Origin: Sinorhizobium garamanticum
Lineage (GTDB): Bacteria > Pseudomonadota > Alphaproteobacteria > Rhizobiales > Rhizobiaceae
Assembly (NCBI RefSeq): GCF_029892065.1
Contig: NZ_CP120373.1
Span: 248,001-312,000 of the forward strand
Reading direction: 5' to 3'
DNA length: 64,000 nucleotides
Shown piece by piece: positions 18,066 through 26,339 of this stretch (positions are counted from its first letter, which is position 1; each line of letters starts with the position of its first letter). The notes below the pieces were generated by a model. It was not told the DNA's origin. It worked only from the letters and a program-made list of their open reading frames with translations, and searched no databases. The position numbers and the translations under genes were made by a program.

Positions 18066-18655
18066 GGCAGGTCGACCGGCTGACGGCCGGAGCTCTGGAT
18101 AGCCTTAAGAACCGCGGCGGCGAGCGCTGATTTCAGGACGGCACCGATGAGGAACGGGACGGCGCCCAACATGACCGCCTTCTCGAGGCCGATCAGCGTC
18201 GCAAGCCACGCCGCACCGAGAACAAGGCAGAGGATGTTGGCGGAAAAGTGCGCGAGGAAGCTTAGCACCACCCGATCGCCCGTCCAGCCTTGTGCCGCCA
18301 GCCAACCGGCAAGGCCGCCGATCAACGGAAACGAGACGAGGTAGCCGGCGGTCGGACCGGCGAAATGGCCAATGCCGCCCGCGCCGTTTGCAAGCACCGG
18401 CAATCCGACGATGGCTTCCGCCAACCATGCGAGGATCGTGACCACGCCGAGACGCCAGCCGTAAATGACGCCAATCATGGTGACTGCGAAGGTCTGCATG
18501 GTGATCGGCACCGGCACCATCGGCACGCTGATCTGCGAGGAAAGTGCAAGGAAGCCCGTGCCGGCCAGCACGAACAGGGCCTTGAGCGGCCACGCCTTGT
18601 CGCCGAGACGCAGCGGATCGAAGACAGGCGAATGCGCAGAAACGAGATCGGACAT
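18062..18655 (-). CDS. bioY: Biotin transporter BioY (solitary copy)
   Basis: 197 residues, about six membrane segments; BioY family marked by SQISVPMVPVPITMQTFAVTMIGVIYGWRLG and by GAGGIGHFAGPTAGYLVSFPLIG. It is the S component for biotin uptake and here has no adjacent bioM or bioN, so it acts alone or borrows a shared energy module. The start at 18653-18655 has GGGAGAG in place. BioR boxes lie 28-180 nt upstream, and the bioR gene lies upstream on the same strand. A second BioY (60967-61530) is distinct in sequence. Confidence 0.93.
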   Translation of the reverse strand: MSDLVSAHSPVFDPLRLGDKAWPLKALFVLAGTGFLALSSQISVPMVPVPITMQTFAVTMIGVIYGWRLGVVTILAWLAEAIVGLPVLANGAGGIGHFAGPTAGYLVSFPLIGGLAGWLAAQGWTGDRVVLSFLAHFSANILCLVLGAAWLATLIGLEKAVMLGAVPFLIGAVLKSALAAAVLKAIQSSGRQPVDLP

Positions 18656-18682
18656 GGGCTCTCCCAAACTTGGATGGATGAA

Positions 18683-18692
18683 TTATAGATAA
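18683..18692. promoter_or_regulatory. BioR box 1 (TTATAGATAA)
   Basis: Exact match to the published BioR consensus TTATMKATAA, 28 nt upstream of the bioY start. It would place BioR at the bioY promoter or leader. Confidence 0.85.
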
Positions 18693-18701
18693 TTTTTGGA
18701 A

Positions 18702-18711
18702 CTATCTATAA
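18702..18711. promoter_or_regulatory. BioR box 2 (CTATCTATAA)
   Basis: Nine of ten bases match the BioR consensus. It lies 19 bp (about two helical turns) from box 1, compatible with cooperative binding on one DNA face. Confidence 0.7.
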
Positions 18712-18825
18712 TTTTTCCGATACCTGCAAACTGGAGCGTAATCAAGAGGCAGAGGCTACGAATTCGCCCCGCTCGGTGACCGAGAACTAACCGGAGCAAC
18801 GCCCTCAGCGAGCCTCGCGTGAGAA

Positions 18826-18835
18826 TTATAGATAA
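18826..18835. promoter_or_regulatory. BioR box 3 (TTATAGATAA)
   Basis: A second exact consensus match, 143 bp upstream of box 1 and 30 nt after the bioR stop codon. With boxes 1 and 2 it could permit looping, or it marks a second bioY promoter. Confidence 0.75.
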
Positions 18836-18864
18836 TCCGAAAAAACAGCCCGATCGGGCCTGCG

Positions 18865-19533
18865 CTAACCGACGATAGAAAAAGCTTCGCGAACTTCGCC
18901 TGCGGCCGTCCTTACCGGAGTCTTGCCGATCCATCCGACATGGCGCTCGAGAATGGCGGCCGCCTCCTCGCCCTTTCCTTGACGGAGAGCCGCCAGGATG
19001 GCGCGGTGATCGTGATCCGTGCGTGCCTCCCAGCTCGAACGCCAGGCTGAGAAGAGAAATCGGGCACTTGCGGCATGTAGATCGTCAATCGCGGCGAGCA
19101 GGCGCGGCATACCGCAGGGCTCGAGAATGATCCGGTGAAAGGCACGGTTCGCTGCCTCCCAGGAGCGCACATCCCGGGAACTATCGGCCGCAGCCGTTGC
19201 CTCCTCAGCCCTGTCGAGGATCGCTGGCGTCAGGTGAGGCACGGCGTGACGCAGCGCCAAGACCTCCAGGGCCGCCCGCATCTCCGCGACTTCGCGCACC
19301 TCCTTGAGGTCGAAAGCGGCGACGCGCACGCCGCGGCGTGGCTCGCTCACGGCGAGCCCCTGCGCCTCCAGCCGGCGAAAGGCCTCGCGCACGGGAACGT
19401 GACTGGCGCCGAACTCCTCGGCGACGTGATCCTGCCGCAGCCGCTCGCCCGGCGGCAGCACTCCGGAGATGATCCTTTCGGCAAGCACGCGGCTGATGCG
19501 GCTCGCAAGTGTGTCGTCGCGTTCCTTGTTCAT
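18865..19533 (-). CDS. bioR: GntR-family biotin regulator BioR
   Basis: 222 residues. The N-terminal GntR winged helix (about 8-75) has LPPGERLRQDHVAEEFGASHVPVREAFRRLEAQGLAVSEPRRG. The C-terminal FCD domain (85-215) has the metal-binding histidines in AFHRIILEP and DHDHRAILAAL. Assignment to BioR rests on the TTATAGATAA boxes and adjacent bioY, as known in Rhizobiales. It represses biotin genes. A weak box-like CTACAGATAG sits at 19537-19546, directly before its start codon, which may reflect autoregulation. Confidence 0.88.
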   Translation of the reverse strand: MNKERDDTLASRISRVLAERIISGVLPPGERLRQDHVAEEFGASHVPVREAFRRLEAQGLAVSEPRRGVRVAAFDLKEVREVAEMRAALEVLALRHAVPHLTPAILDRAEEATAAADSSRDVRSWEAANRAFHRIILEPCGMPRLLAAIDDLHAASARFLFSAWRSSWEARTDHDHRAILAALRQGKGEEAAAILERHVGWIGKTPVRTAAGEVREAFSIVG

Positions 19534-19713
19534 GCGCTACAGATAGAGGTGCATCCCGACGCTGTCGAGAAAGCTCGAATGCCCTTCGGGCAATTTCCAA
19601 AGGTTGAGCTTTGGACCGCCATCGTATAAAGCTCGCTCGACTGTCGCTTTCGCCGCGATCCAGACTCCTCCCCCTGCCGCTGGCATTATTTCTCCCAAGG
19701 AACTGACCCCCAA

Positions 19714-20409
19714 ATGACCGGTATCGATCTCATTATCTTCGATTGCGACGGTGTGCTCGTCGACTCGGAAATCATCGCCTCGGAAGTCGAGGCCGGATTA
19801 CTGACGGAAGCGGGTTACCCGATCAGCGTCGAGCAAATGGCCGAGCGCTTCGCCGGCATGACCTGGCACAACACGCTGCTGGCGATCGAGAAGGAGGCGA
19901 GCATTCCGCTGTCGGCATCGCTGATCGACAAGGTCGATGCCATTCTCGACAAGCGGCTCGCCCGCGACATCAAGATCATCGAAGGCGTCAAGCCGGCGCT
20001 GATGCAACTGACGCTGCCGCATTGCGTCTGCTCCAACTCCACCTCCGAGCGCCTTGCCATCATGCTCGGCAAGGTCGGCATCAAGGACCATTTCGGCAAA
20101 CATATCTATTCCGCACGTGATCTCGGCCCAGACCGCGTCAAGCCGAAGCCGGATATCTTCCTGCACGGTGCCGCCCAATTCGGCATCGATCCGTCGCGCG
20201 TCCTCGTTATCGAGGACTCGGTACATGGTATTCACGGCGCCCGCGCCGCAGGGATGCGGGTCGTCGGCTTCACCGGCGGCGCCCATACCTATCCCTCGCA
20301 CGCGGACAAATTGACGGAAGCTGGCGCGGAGACGGTGATTTCCCGCATGGCGGTCCTGCCCGGCGTGATCGCGGCGCTCGCCGAATGGTCCGAGTCCGTG
20401 ACGGCCTGA
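19714..20409 (+). CDS. HAD-family hydrolase (beta-phosphoglucomutase/phosphatase-like)
   Basis: 231 residues. Motif I is IIFDCDGVLVDSE at residues 7-19 (nucleophile Asp plus acid/base Asp), motif II CVCSNSTSERL near 108, motif III lysine in DRVKPKPDIFLHAA-type sequence near 146, and motif IV VLVIEDSVHGIHGARAAGM near 167. A helical cap domain lies at about 20-85. It belongs to the PGM/GPH-like phosphatases; the substrate cannot be told from sequence. It stands alone between bioR and the binding-protein gene. Confidence 0.85.
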   Translation: MTGIDLIIFDCDGVLVDSEIIASEVEAGLLTEAGYPISVEQMAERFAGMTWHNTLLAIEKEASIPLSASLIDKVDAILDKRLARDIKIIEGVKPALMQLTLPHCVCSNSTSERLAIMLGKVGIKDHFGKHIYSARDLGPDRVKPKPDIFLHGAAQFGIDPSRVLVIEDSVHGIHGARAAGMRVVGFTGGAHTYPSHADKLTEAGAETVISRMAVLPGVIAALAEWSESVTA

Positions 20410-20625
20410 CCCGTCGCGTCAGTGCGATCGGATCAATCTTTTTCGCCCCGGCTGCCGTTGGGACGGAATCCCGTGGGTTGTAATCGAGGCGCGTCCATTT
20501 CGGCGCGCGAGGACGCCATGCCGCATTGATTGTGCATGACCTTCCTTCGAAAATCATGGTTTTCGCGTTGCGCCCGAGGGCTATAACAAGCAGTCCATGA
20601 GCGTTTATTCCAAGGAGGAAAAATT

Positions 20626-21732
20626 ATGCGTCTTTCGATATTGACCGGTTTGACGTTGGCGGCCGGTGTCGCTTTCGCACCGCTCGCCCACGCGGATATC
20701 ACGATTGGCGTCATCACTCCGCTCACTGGCCCGGTCGCGGCCTTCGGCGAACAGGTCAAGAGCGGCGCCGAAGCGGCGGTCGAGGCGATCAACAATGCCG
20801 GCGGCATCAACGGCGAAAAGATCGTCATGAAGATCGTCGATGACGCCGGTGAACCAAAGCAAGCCGTATCCGTAGCCAACCAGCTCGCCGGCGAAGGCCT
20901 GCGCTTTGTTGTCGGCCCTGTAACCTCCGGCACCTCGATGCCGGCATCGGACGTGCTCGCGGAAAACGGCATCCTGATGGTCACACCGACGGCGACGACG
21001 CCGGATCTTACGACCCGCGGGCTTTGGAACGTGCTGCGCACCTGCGGACGGGACGACCAGCAGGCGGTCGTTGCCGCCGACTATGTCGTCAAGAACCTCA
21101 AGGACAAGCGCGTCGCCGTGCTGCACGACAAGGCCGCCTATGGCAAGGGGCTTGCCGACGGGTTCAAGGCCGCGATCAACGCGGGCGGTATAACCGAAGT
21201 CGTCTATGAGGGCCTGACCGCTGGTGAAAAGGACTTCGGCGCCATCGTCACGCGCCTCAAGGCAGAAAAAGTCGATGTCGTCTATTTCGGCGGCTATCAT
21301 GCCGAAGGCGGCCTGCTCGTTCGCCAGATGCGCGACCAGGGCGTCGAGGCACAGCTTCTCGGCGGCGACGGCCTCTCCAACACCGAGTTCTGGGCCATCG
21401 GCGGCGAAGCGGCGAGCGGCACGATCTACACCAATGCGAGCGACGCGACCCGCAACCCGGCAGCCGCCCCCGCGATCGAGGCTCTCAAAGCTAAGAACAT
21501 CCCGGCCGAAGCCTTCACGCTCAACGCCTATGCCGCCGTGCAGGTCCTCAAGGCCGGCATCGAAAAGGCGGGCTCCGCCGAGGACCCGACCGCAGTCGCG
21601 GCGGCAATCAAGTCCGGCGACGGGATCGACACCGTCATTGGCAAGCTGACCTACGGCGAAACCGGCGATCTCACCTCTCCGAGCTTCTCGCTCTACAAAT
21701 GGGAAGCCGGCAAGAGCGTCGCCGCAGAGTAA
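20626..21732 (+). CDS. Branched-chain amino acid ABC transporter substrate-binding protein
   Basis: 368 residues. Signal peptide [23 protein letters not shown], then the type I periplasmic binding fold opening [23 protein letters not shown] and containing [26 protein letters not shown] and [10 protein letters not shown]. It is a LivK/LivJ-type receptor that captures Leu/Ile/Val or related amino acids in the periplasm. AAGGAGG precedes ATG 20626. No permease or ATPase genes are adjacent, so it must serve a transporter encoded elsewhere. A strong terminator follows. Confidence 0.93.
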   Translation: MRLSILTGLTLAAGVAFAPLAHADITIGVITPLTGPVAAFGEQVKSGAEAAVEAINNAGGINGEKIVMKIVDDAGEPKQAVSVANQLAGEGLRFVVGPVTSGTSMPASDVLAENGILMVTPTATTPDLTTRGLWNVLRTCGRDDQQAVVAADYVVKNLKDKRVAVLHDKAAYGKGLADGFKAAINAGGITEVVYEGLTAGEKDFGAIVTRLKAEKVDVVYFGGYHAEGGLLVRQMRDQGVEAQLLGGDGLSNTEFWAIGGEAASGTIYTNASDATRNPAAAPAIEALKAKNIPAEAFTLNAYAAVQVLKAGIEKAGSAEDPTAVAAAIKSGDGIDTVIGKLTYGETGDLTSPSFSLYKWEAGKSVAAE

Positions 21733-21756
21733 GCGGACGGCGACGGACGAAAGGAA

Positions 21757-21782
21757 ACGCCGGGGCATGCCCGGCGTTTTTT
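21757..21782 (+). terminator. Terminator after the binding-protein gene
   Basis: AACGCCGGG-GCATG-CCCGGCGTT stem followed by six T, 25 nt beyond the stop codon. Confidence 0.9.
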
Positions 21783-21815
21783 GTTGCGTGCTGCGGGATA
21801 TCCCGTCCAGCGGTC

Positions 21816-22361
21816 TCACTGTGTCCGGGGCGGCCCCTCGTCGAAGCCGACAAAAACCTTGGCTTCGGCGCCGGCACCAGCGGGAAGCGTGACGTCGGCC
21901 TTGGTGAAAACGAACTGGGTCGAGGCGCTGCCCTGCGGAATCTCGACCGGAAATTGGGTAAGTTCGGAATAGAGCGTCTTTTCCCCATCCGTCGAGGCAA
22001 CGCGGATCGGTAGGGTCACTTTGCCAGGTCCTCCAGCGGGGCCCGCCACGACACGTCCCTGCACCACCACCGTCACCTTGAGCGTATCCTCACTCTGCAC
22101 GCATTGGCGCGTCGTGTCGGCAAGTGACGCCTGATAGACAACCTTGGTCGGATCGTCCTTAGCGCCCTTCGCATAGGTGCGGTAGCTGGAAGTGCCGTCC
22201 CGAAGAGTAACCTGAGGGCAGGCCGCCTGTATTACCGCAGGCGTCGCGGCGGACGCACTGCCGCCAGATTCGATGGCACCGCCAGTTTGCGTCTTGTTGC
22301 AGCCGGCGAGCGCCGCAAGAAGCGATACGGCGAGAACACGGCGAGATACTTTGCCAAACAC
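21816..22361 (-). CDS. Putative lipoprotein, function unknown
   Basis: 181 residues. The signal (FGKVSRRVLAVSLLAALAGC) ends in lipobox LAGC near residue 20. The mature domain has CPQVTLRDGTSSYRTYAKG, two further cysteines (one in DTTRQCVQSED), and alternating beta strands such as TLKVTVVVQGRVVAG and KVTLPIRVAS. This suggests an all-beta envelope domain. I use GTG 22359-22361, preceded by AGAGG, rather than the GTG 11 codons earlier. It is convergent with the binding-protein gene. No family recognised. Confidence 0.7.
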   Translation of the reverse strand: MFGKVSRRVLAVSLLAALAGCNKTQTGGAIESGGSASAATPAVIQAACPQVTLRDGTSSYRTYAKGAKDDPTKVVYQASLADTTRQCVQSEDTLKVTVVVQGRVVAGPAGGPGKVTLPIRVASTDGEKTLYSELTQFPVEIPQGSASTQFVFTKADVTLPAGAGAEAKVFVGFDEGPPRTQ

Positions 22362-22396
22362 TTTATACAACCTCTGCTGAACCCGGTTAAACACCA

Positions 22397-22441
22397 GATC
22401 ACGATGAGTTTGGACTGGATCAATCCAAAATCATCGTGATC
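22397..22441. repeat. Rhizobial GATCACGATGA palindrome
   Basis: GATCACGATGA-TTTGGA and TCCAAA-TCATCGTGATC form an imperfect inverted repeat, the same family as module two at 3088-3135. It lies 36 nt upstream of the lipoprotein start. The following 22442-22755 stretch before thrC has no convincing gene. Confidence 0.7.
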
Positions 22442-22755
22442 GATTCCAATAGTTTAAGGCGGCGACCGGGGGCGGAAGACCGCCTGAACCCTGCCCGCCA
22501 GGCCCTAGACCGAAAAGGATCGATCGAGGGCCCTTTCAAGGCCCACGGGCATCGTCTATAGCAGCGGCGTTTTGAAAAATCGATCCAGTCAGCCGTCTCA
22601 TGCAGAAATTTCCGGAAGAGCGTGGTCAGCCGGAATTGCCAGGGTGACAAGATTGACGGGGTGTTTTGTCGGGGATTGACGCAAAAAGGCGGCCGGGTTG
22701 GGCGGACCTCTCATACGGTCGCGCTCTCGCGGAAACAGGACGAAGGGTGAAGACG

Positions 22756-24153
22756 GTGAAATATGTTTCGACACGGGGAGAAGCGGCGCCCCTCGGTTTT
22801 TGCGACGCACTTCTCGCAGGGCTCGCGCGTGACGGCGGGCTCTATCTGCCGAAGGAATGGCCGACGCTTTCGAAAAAGGAAATACGGGCGCTGCGCGGCA
22901 AGTCCTATCAGGAAATCGCCTTTGCCGTGCTCGAGCCCTTCACCAACGGCGAAATCCCGGCCGCCAAGTTTCGTGAGATGATCGACGAAGCCTATGCCAC
23001 CTTCCGGCATCCGGCTGTCGTGCCGCTCGTCCAGACCGGAGCAAATTCCTTCGTGCTGGAGCTTTTCCACGGCTCGACGCTGGCCTTCAAGGACGTGGCC
23101 ATGCAGTTGCTCGCCCGCCTCATGGATTATGTGCTTGCCGAGCGCGGCGAACGGGCGACCATCGTCGGCGCGACGTCAGGAGATACCGGTGGCGCGGCAA
23201 TCGACGCTTTTGCAGGCAGAGAACGCACCGACATCTTCATTCTCTTCCCGCACGGCAAGGTCTCGCCAGTCCAGCAACGGCAGATGACGACATCCGCGGC
23301 CGCGAACGTGCATGCGATTGCGATCAAGGGCAATTTCGACGACTGCCAGAACCTGGTCAAAGCGATGTTCAACGACGGGAGCTTCCGCGACGGCGTCAAG
23401 CTCTCGGGCGTCAACTCGATCAACTGGGCGCGTATCATGGCCCAGATCGTCTACTATTTCACCGCCGCTATCTCGCTCGGCGGCCCCGACCGGAAGATTT
23501 CCTTCACCGTTCCGACCGGCAATTTCGGCGATATCTTCGCAGGCTACGTCGCCAAGCGCATGGGCTTGCCGATCGACAAGCTGATCATCGCGACCAACGA
23601 GAACGACATTCTCGCACGCACCCTGAAGGCCGGCCGATACGAAATGCGCGAGGTCAAGGCAACGACATCGCCATCGATGGATATCCAGATCTCCTCCAAC
23701 TTCGAAAGACTGTTGTTCGAGGCTTACGATCGGGATCCGGCCAAGGTGCGTGCTGCCATGGCAGGCCTCAAGCAATCGGGCTCCTTCGCGATCGACGACG
23801 GTGCCCTGAAAAAAATTCGCAAGGAGTTCCGCGCGGCCCGCGCCTCGGAAAAAGAAGTGGCGAAGACGATCCGCAAGACTTTCGAGGACAGCGGCTATCT
23901 CCTTGATCCGCATACAGCAATCGGCGTGTTCGTGGCGGCCAAACACGAGAAATCCTCTGCGCCGATGGTGACGCTCGCGACGGCCCATCCGGCGAAATTC
24001 CCCGACGCAGTAAAATCGGCAAGTGGTATTGACCCCGCGCTTCCAACGTGGCTTGCTGATCTCATGAATAGGGCGGAGCGTTTCGATATCCTGGATCCGG
24101 AGCTTAAGAACGTCGAAACCTTCATCGGCGAGCGTACCCGCGTTCGGGAGTAG
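22756..24153 (+). CDS. thrC: Threonine synthase
   Basis: 465 residues, a PLP enzyme converting O-phosphohomoserine to threonine. It begins KYVSTRGEAAPLGF, with the PLP lysine in HGSTLAFKDVAMQL near 110, the phosphate-binding region GATSGDTGGAAIDAF near 145, and VPTGNFGDIFAGYVAKRMGLP near 255. This is the long alphaproteobacterial/fungal-type ThrC. GTG 22756 is chosen by ribosome-binding-site spacing and family length; GTG 22747 is possible. The M16 peptidase gene follows by 15 nt, so they are one transcript. thrB lies about 9 kb away at 33144. Confidence 0.95.
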   Translation: MKYVSTRGEAAPLGFCDALLAGLARDGGLYLPKEWPTLSKKEIRALRGKSYQEIAFAVLEPFTNGEIPAAKFREMIDEAYATFRHPAVVPLVQTGANSFVLELFHGSTLAFKDVAMQLLARLMDYVLAERGERATIVGATSGDTGGAAIDAFAGRERTDIFILFPHGKVSPVQQRQMTTSAAANVHAIAIKGNFDDCQNLVKAMFNDGSFRDGVKLSGVNSINWARIMAQIVYYFTAAISLGGPDRKISFTVPTGNFGDIFAGYVAKRMGLPIDKLIIATNENDILARTLKAGRYEMREVKATTSPSMDIQISSNFERLLFEAYDRDPAKVRAAMAGLKQSGSFAIDDGALKKIRKEFRAARASEKEVAKTIRKTFEDSGYLLDPHTAIGVFVAAKHEKSSAPMVTLATAHPAKFPDAVKSASGIDPALPTWLADLMNRAERFDILDPELKNVETFIGERTRVRE

Positions 24154-24168
24154 AACGAGAAGAAACGT

Positions 24169-25470
24169 ATGATGAAAGTTAAGTGCACCCAGCTCCCTTC
24201 CGGGCTGACGGTGGTGACCGAGCGAATGCCGCATCTCGAAAGCGTGGCACTCGGCGTCTGGATCAAGTCCGGTTCGCGCAACGAAACCGTGGATGAACAC
24301 GGCATAGCGCACCTGCTGGAGCACATGGCTTTCAAGGGGACCCGGCGGCGCACCGCCCGCCAGATCGCCGAGGAGATCGAGAATGTCGGCGGCGAACTCA
24401 ACGCCGCCACGTCCACCGAAACGACCTCATACTATGCCCGCGTTCTCAAGGACCATGTGCCGCTGGCTGTCGACATCCTTGCCGACATCCTGACGGAATC
24501 GACCTTCGAGGACGAGGAACTCAGGCGCGAAAAACACGTCATCCTGCAGGAAATCGGTGCCGCCGACGACACACCGGACGACGTCGTCTTCGACCGCTTC
24601 GCCGAGGCGGCCTACCGCGACCAGACGGTCGGCCGCCCGATCCTCGGCACGCCGGACACCGTCATGTCCTTCTCGGCCGACCAGATTCGCCATTACCTCG
24701 GCCGCAACTACACGACCGACCGGATCTTCGTCGTGGCGGCCGGCGCGGTCGAGCACGACGCCTTCGTACGCGAGGTCGAGACACGCTTTTCCGCCCTGCC
24801 GCGCCTGCCGCATTCCATCCCCGTTCTCGATACGGCGCATTACACCGGCGGCGACACCCGCGAGAGCCGCGATCTCATGGATGCGCAAGTCCTGCTCGGC
24901 TTCGAGGGAAAGGCCTATCACGCACGCGACTTCTACTGTTCGCAGATCCTCGCCAACATTCTCGGCGGAGGCATGTCGTCGCGCCTGTTCCAGGAAGTGC
25001 GCGAGCACCGGGGCCTCTGTTATTCGGTCTATGCCTTTCACTGGGGCTTCTCCGACACCGGCATCTTCGGTGTCCATGCTGCCACCGGCGGGGAAAACCT
25101 GCCGGAATTGATGCCGGTAATCGTCGACGAACTGCGCAAATCATCGATGAGCATCGAGCAGCAGGAAATCGAGCGCGCCCGTGCGCAGATCCGCGCGCAG
25201 TTGCTCATGGGACAGGAAAGCCCTGCTGCGCGCGCCGGACAGATCGCCCGCCAGATGATTCTCTACGGCCGCCCCATTCCCAATGAGGAATTGATGGAAC
25301 GGCTGTCCGGCATCACGAGGGAGCGCCTCACCGATCTCGCCGGCCGCTTGTTCTTCGATACGGTCCCGACACTGTCGGCGATCGGTCCGCTTGAACGGCT
25401 GGCTCCCGTGAGCGACATCCTGTCGTCGCTCAGCGCCAAGGCCGCCGAGGCGCATGCCGTGGCGATCTGA
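24169..25470 (+). CDS. M16-family zinc peptidase (mitochondrial processing peptidase-like)
   Basis: 433 residues. The inverted zinc motif HLLEH is in HGIAHLLEHMAFKGT near residues 48-58, with the distal Glu in EEIENVGGELNAATSTETTSYYA. A second inactive M16 domain follows (from about 230), with FQEVREHRGLCYSVYAFHWG. Homologues are the alphaproteobacterial relatives of mitochondrial MPP-beta; they degrade or process peptides, and the cellular target is unknown. Co-transcribed with thrC, an arrangement commonly seen in rhizobia. Confidence 0.9.
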   Translation: MMKVKCTQLPSGLTVVTERMPHLESVALGVWIKSGSRNETVDEHGIAHLLEHMAFKGTRRRTARQIAEEIENVGGELNAATSTETTSYYARVLKDHVPLAVDILADILTESTFEDEELRREKHVILQEIGAADDTPDDVVFDRFAEAAYRDQTVGRPILGTPDTVMSFSADQIRHYLGRNYTTDRIFVVAAGAVEHDAFVREVETRFSALPRLPHSIPVLDTAHYTGGDTRESRDLMDAQVLLGFEGKAYHARDFYCSQILANILGGGMSSRLFQEVREHRGLCYSVYAFHWGFSDTGIFGVHAATGGENLPELMPVIVDELRKSSMSIEQQEIERARAQIRAQLLMGQESPAARAGQIARQMILYGRPIPNEELMERLSGITRERLTDLAGRLFFDTVPTLSAIGPLERLAPVSDILSSLSAKAAEAHAVAI

Positions 25471-25523
25471 CCGGATCTGCCGCCGGGCAACGGCTTAACC
25501 CAGCGAAACCGAAGTGTTTTTTC

Positions 25524-25582
25524 TTGTACAATTTCTGAAAATCGGATTCGATTCGAGCGCAAAGTTGTGCAACGTTTCAGAA
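25524..25582. promoter_or_regulatory. Paired TTGTRCAA/TTTC motifs in the rimJ-like promoter region
   Basis: TTGTACAA followed by TTTCTGAAA at 25524-25540, and TTGTGCAAC followed by TTTCAGAA at 25565-25582. These form two near-direct copies about 41 bp apart, with TTCTGAAA and TTTCAGAA also mutually inverted. A further GACGGGA/TCCCGTC hairpin lies at 25624-25645. Possible regulator sites; factor unknown. Confidence 0.3.
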
Positions 25583-25727
25583 TGTAGCGGCGCTAACCGG
25601 AAGGCTTGATCGGCGGCGTCGCTGACGGGATGCATACGTCCCGTCGCGCATAATCGGCTGGGACGGACGAGGAAAATCCAGACGGCTTTTTGCCCGCCCC
25701 CGCCGCGATCCTGGTCTGGAGGGATAT

Positions 25728-26339
25728 ATGGCACGATCGGTTTTTCGGTTTCTGTCGCGGCAGCCCGAGTCGATCGAGATCGCCAACCGGAACTATGTGC
25801 TCCGCCTCCCCCGCTACGCCGACTATCGCCAATGGTATCAGCTGCGCAGCGAGAGCCGCGCCTTTCTGGAGCCGTGGGAGCCCAGCTGGCGTGCCGACGA
25901 AATGACCGAGAGCGCATTTCGCAGCCGTGTCATCCGCAACGAGCAGGAATATGCCTCCGGTCAGGCCGTCCCCTTGTTCCTTTTCCACAAGCCGGACGAA
26001 ACACTCCTCGGCGGCCTCACCATCGGACATATCCGGCGAGGCGCTGCCCAGAACTGCATGATCGGCTACTGGATGGGGCAGAAATATGCGGGCCAGGGGC
26101 ACATGTACGAGGCGCTGAAACTGACGATCCCTTACATCTTTTCGGTCCTTGAGTTGCACCGTATCGAAGCTGCCTGTATTCCAGAAAATGCTCGGAGCAT
26201 CCGGCTCCTTGAAAAGGCCGGCTTTGAGCGTGAAGGCTATTTGAGACAGTACTTGAAGATAAACGGGCAGTGGCGGGACCATCTGATGTTTTCCCTCCTG
26301 TCCGCAGACGCCGTACCGAACAGGAATATGCCCCTTTGA
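25728..26339 (+). CDS. GNAT acetyltransferase, RimJ-like
   Basis: 203 residues of the GNAT fold, RimJ/RimL branch (protein N-terminal alanine acetylation). Visible: YVLRLPRYADYRQWYQLRSESRAFLEPWEP at the start, a central strand TLLGGLTIGHIRRGAAQNCMIGYWMG, the acetyl-CoA loop KYAGQGHMYEAL, and the C-terminal HRIEAACIPENARSIRLLEKAGFEREG. GGAGGG precedes ATG 25728. It overlaps the next gene by one base (TGATG), so the two are translationally coupled. The substrate is probably a ribosomal or other protein. Confidence 0.88.
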   Translation: MARSVFRFLSRQPESIEIANRNYVLRLPRYADYRQWYQLRSESRAFLEPWEPSWRADEMTESAFRSRVIRNEQEYASGQAVPLFLFHKPDETLLGGLTIGHIRRGAAQNCMIGYWMGQKYAGQGHMYEALKLTIPYIFSVLELHRIEAACIPENARSIRLLEKAGFEREGYLRQYLKINGQWRDHLMFSLLSADAVPNRNMPL

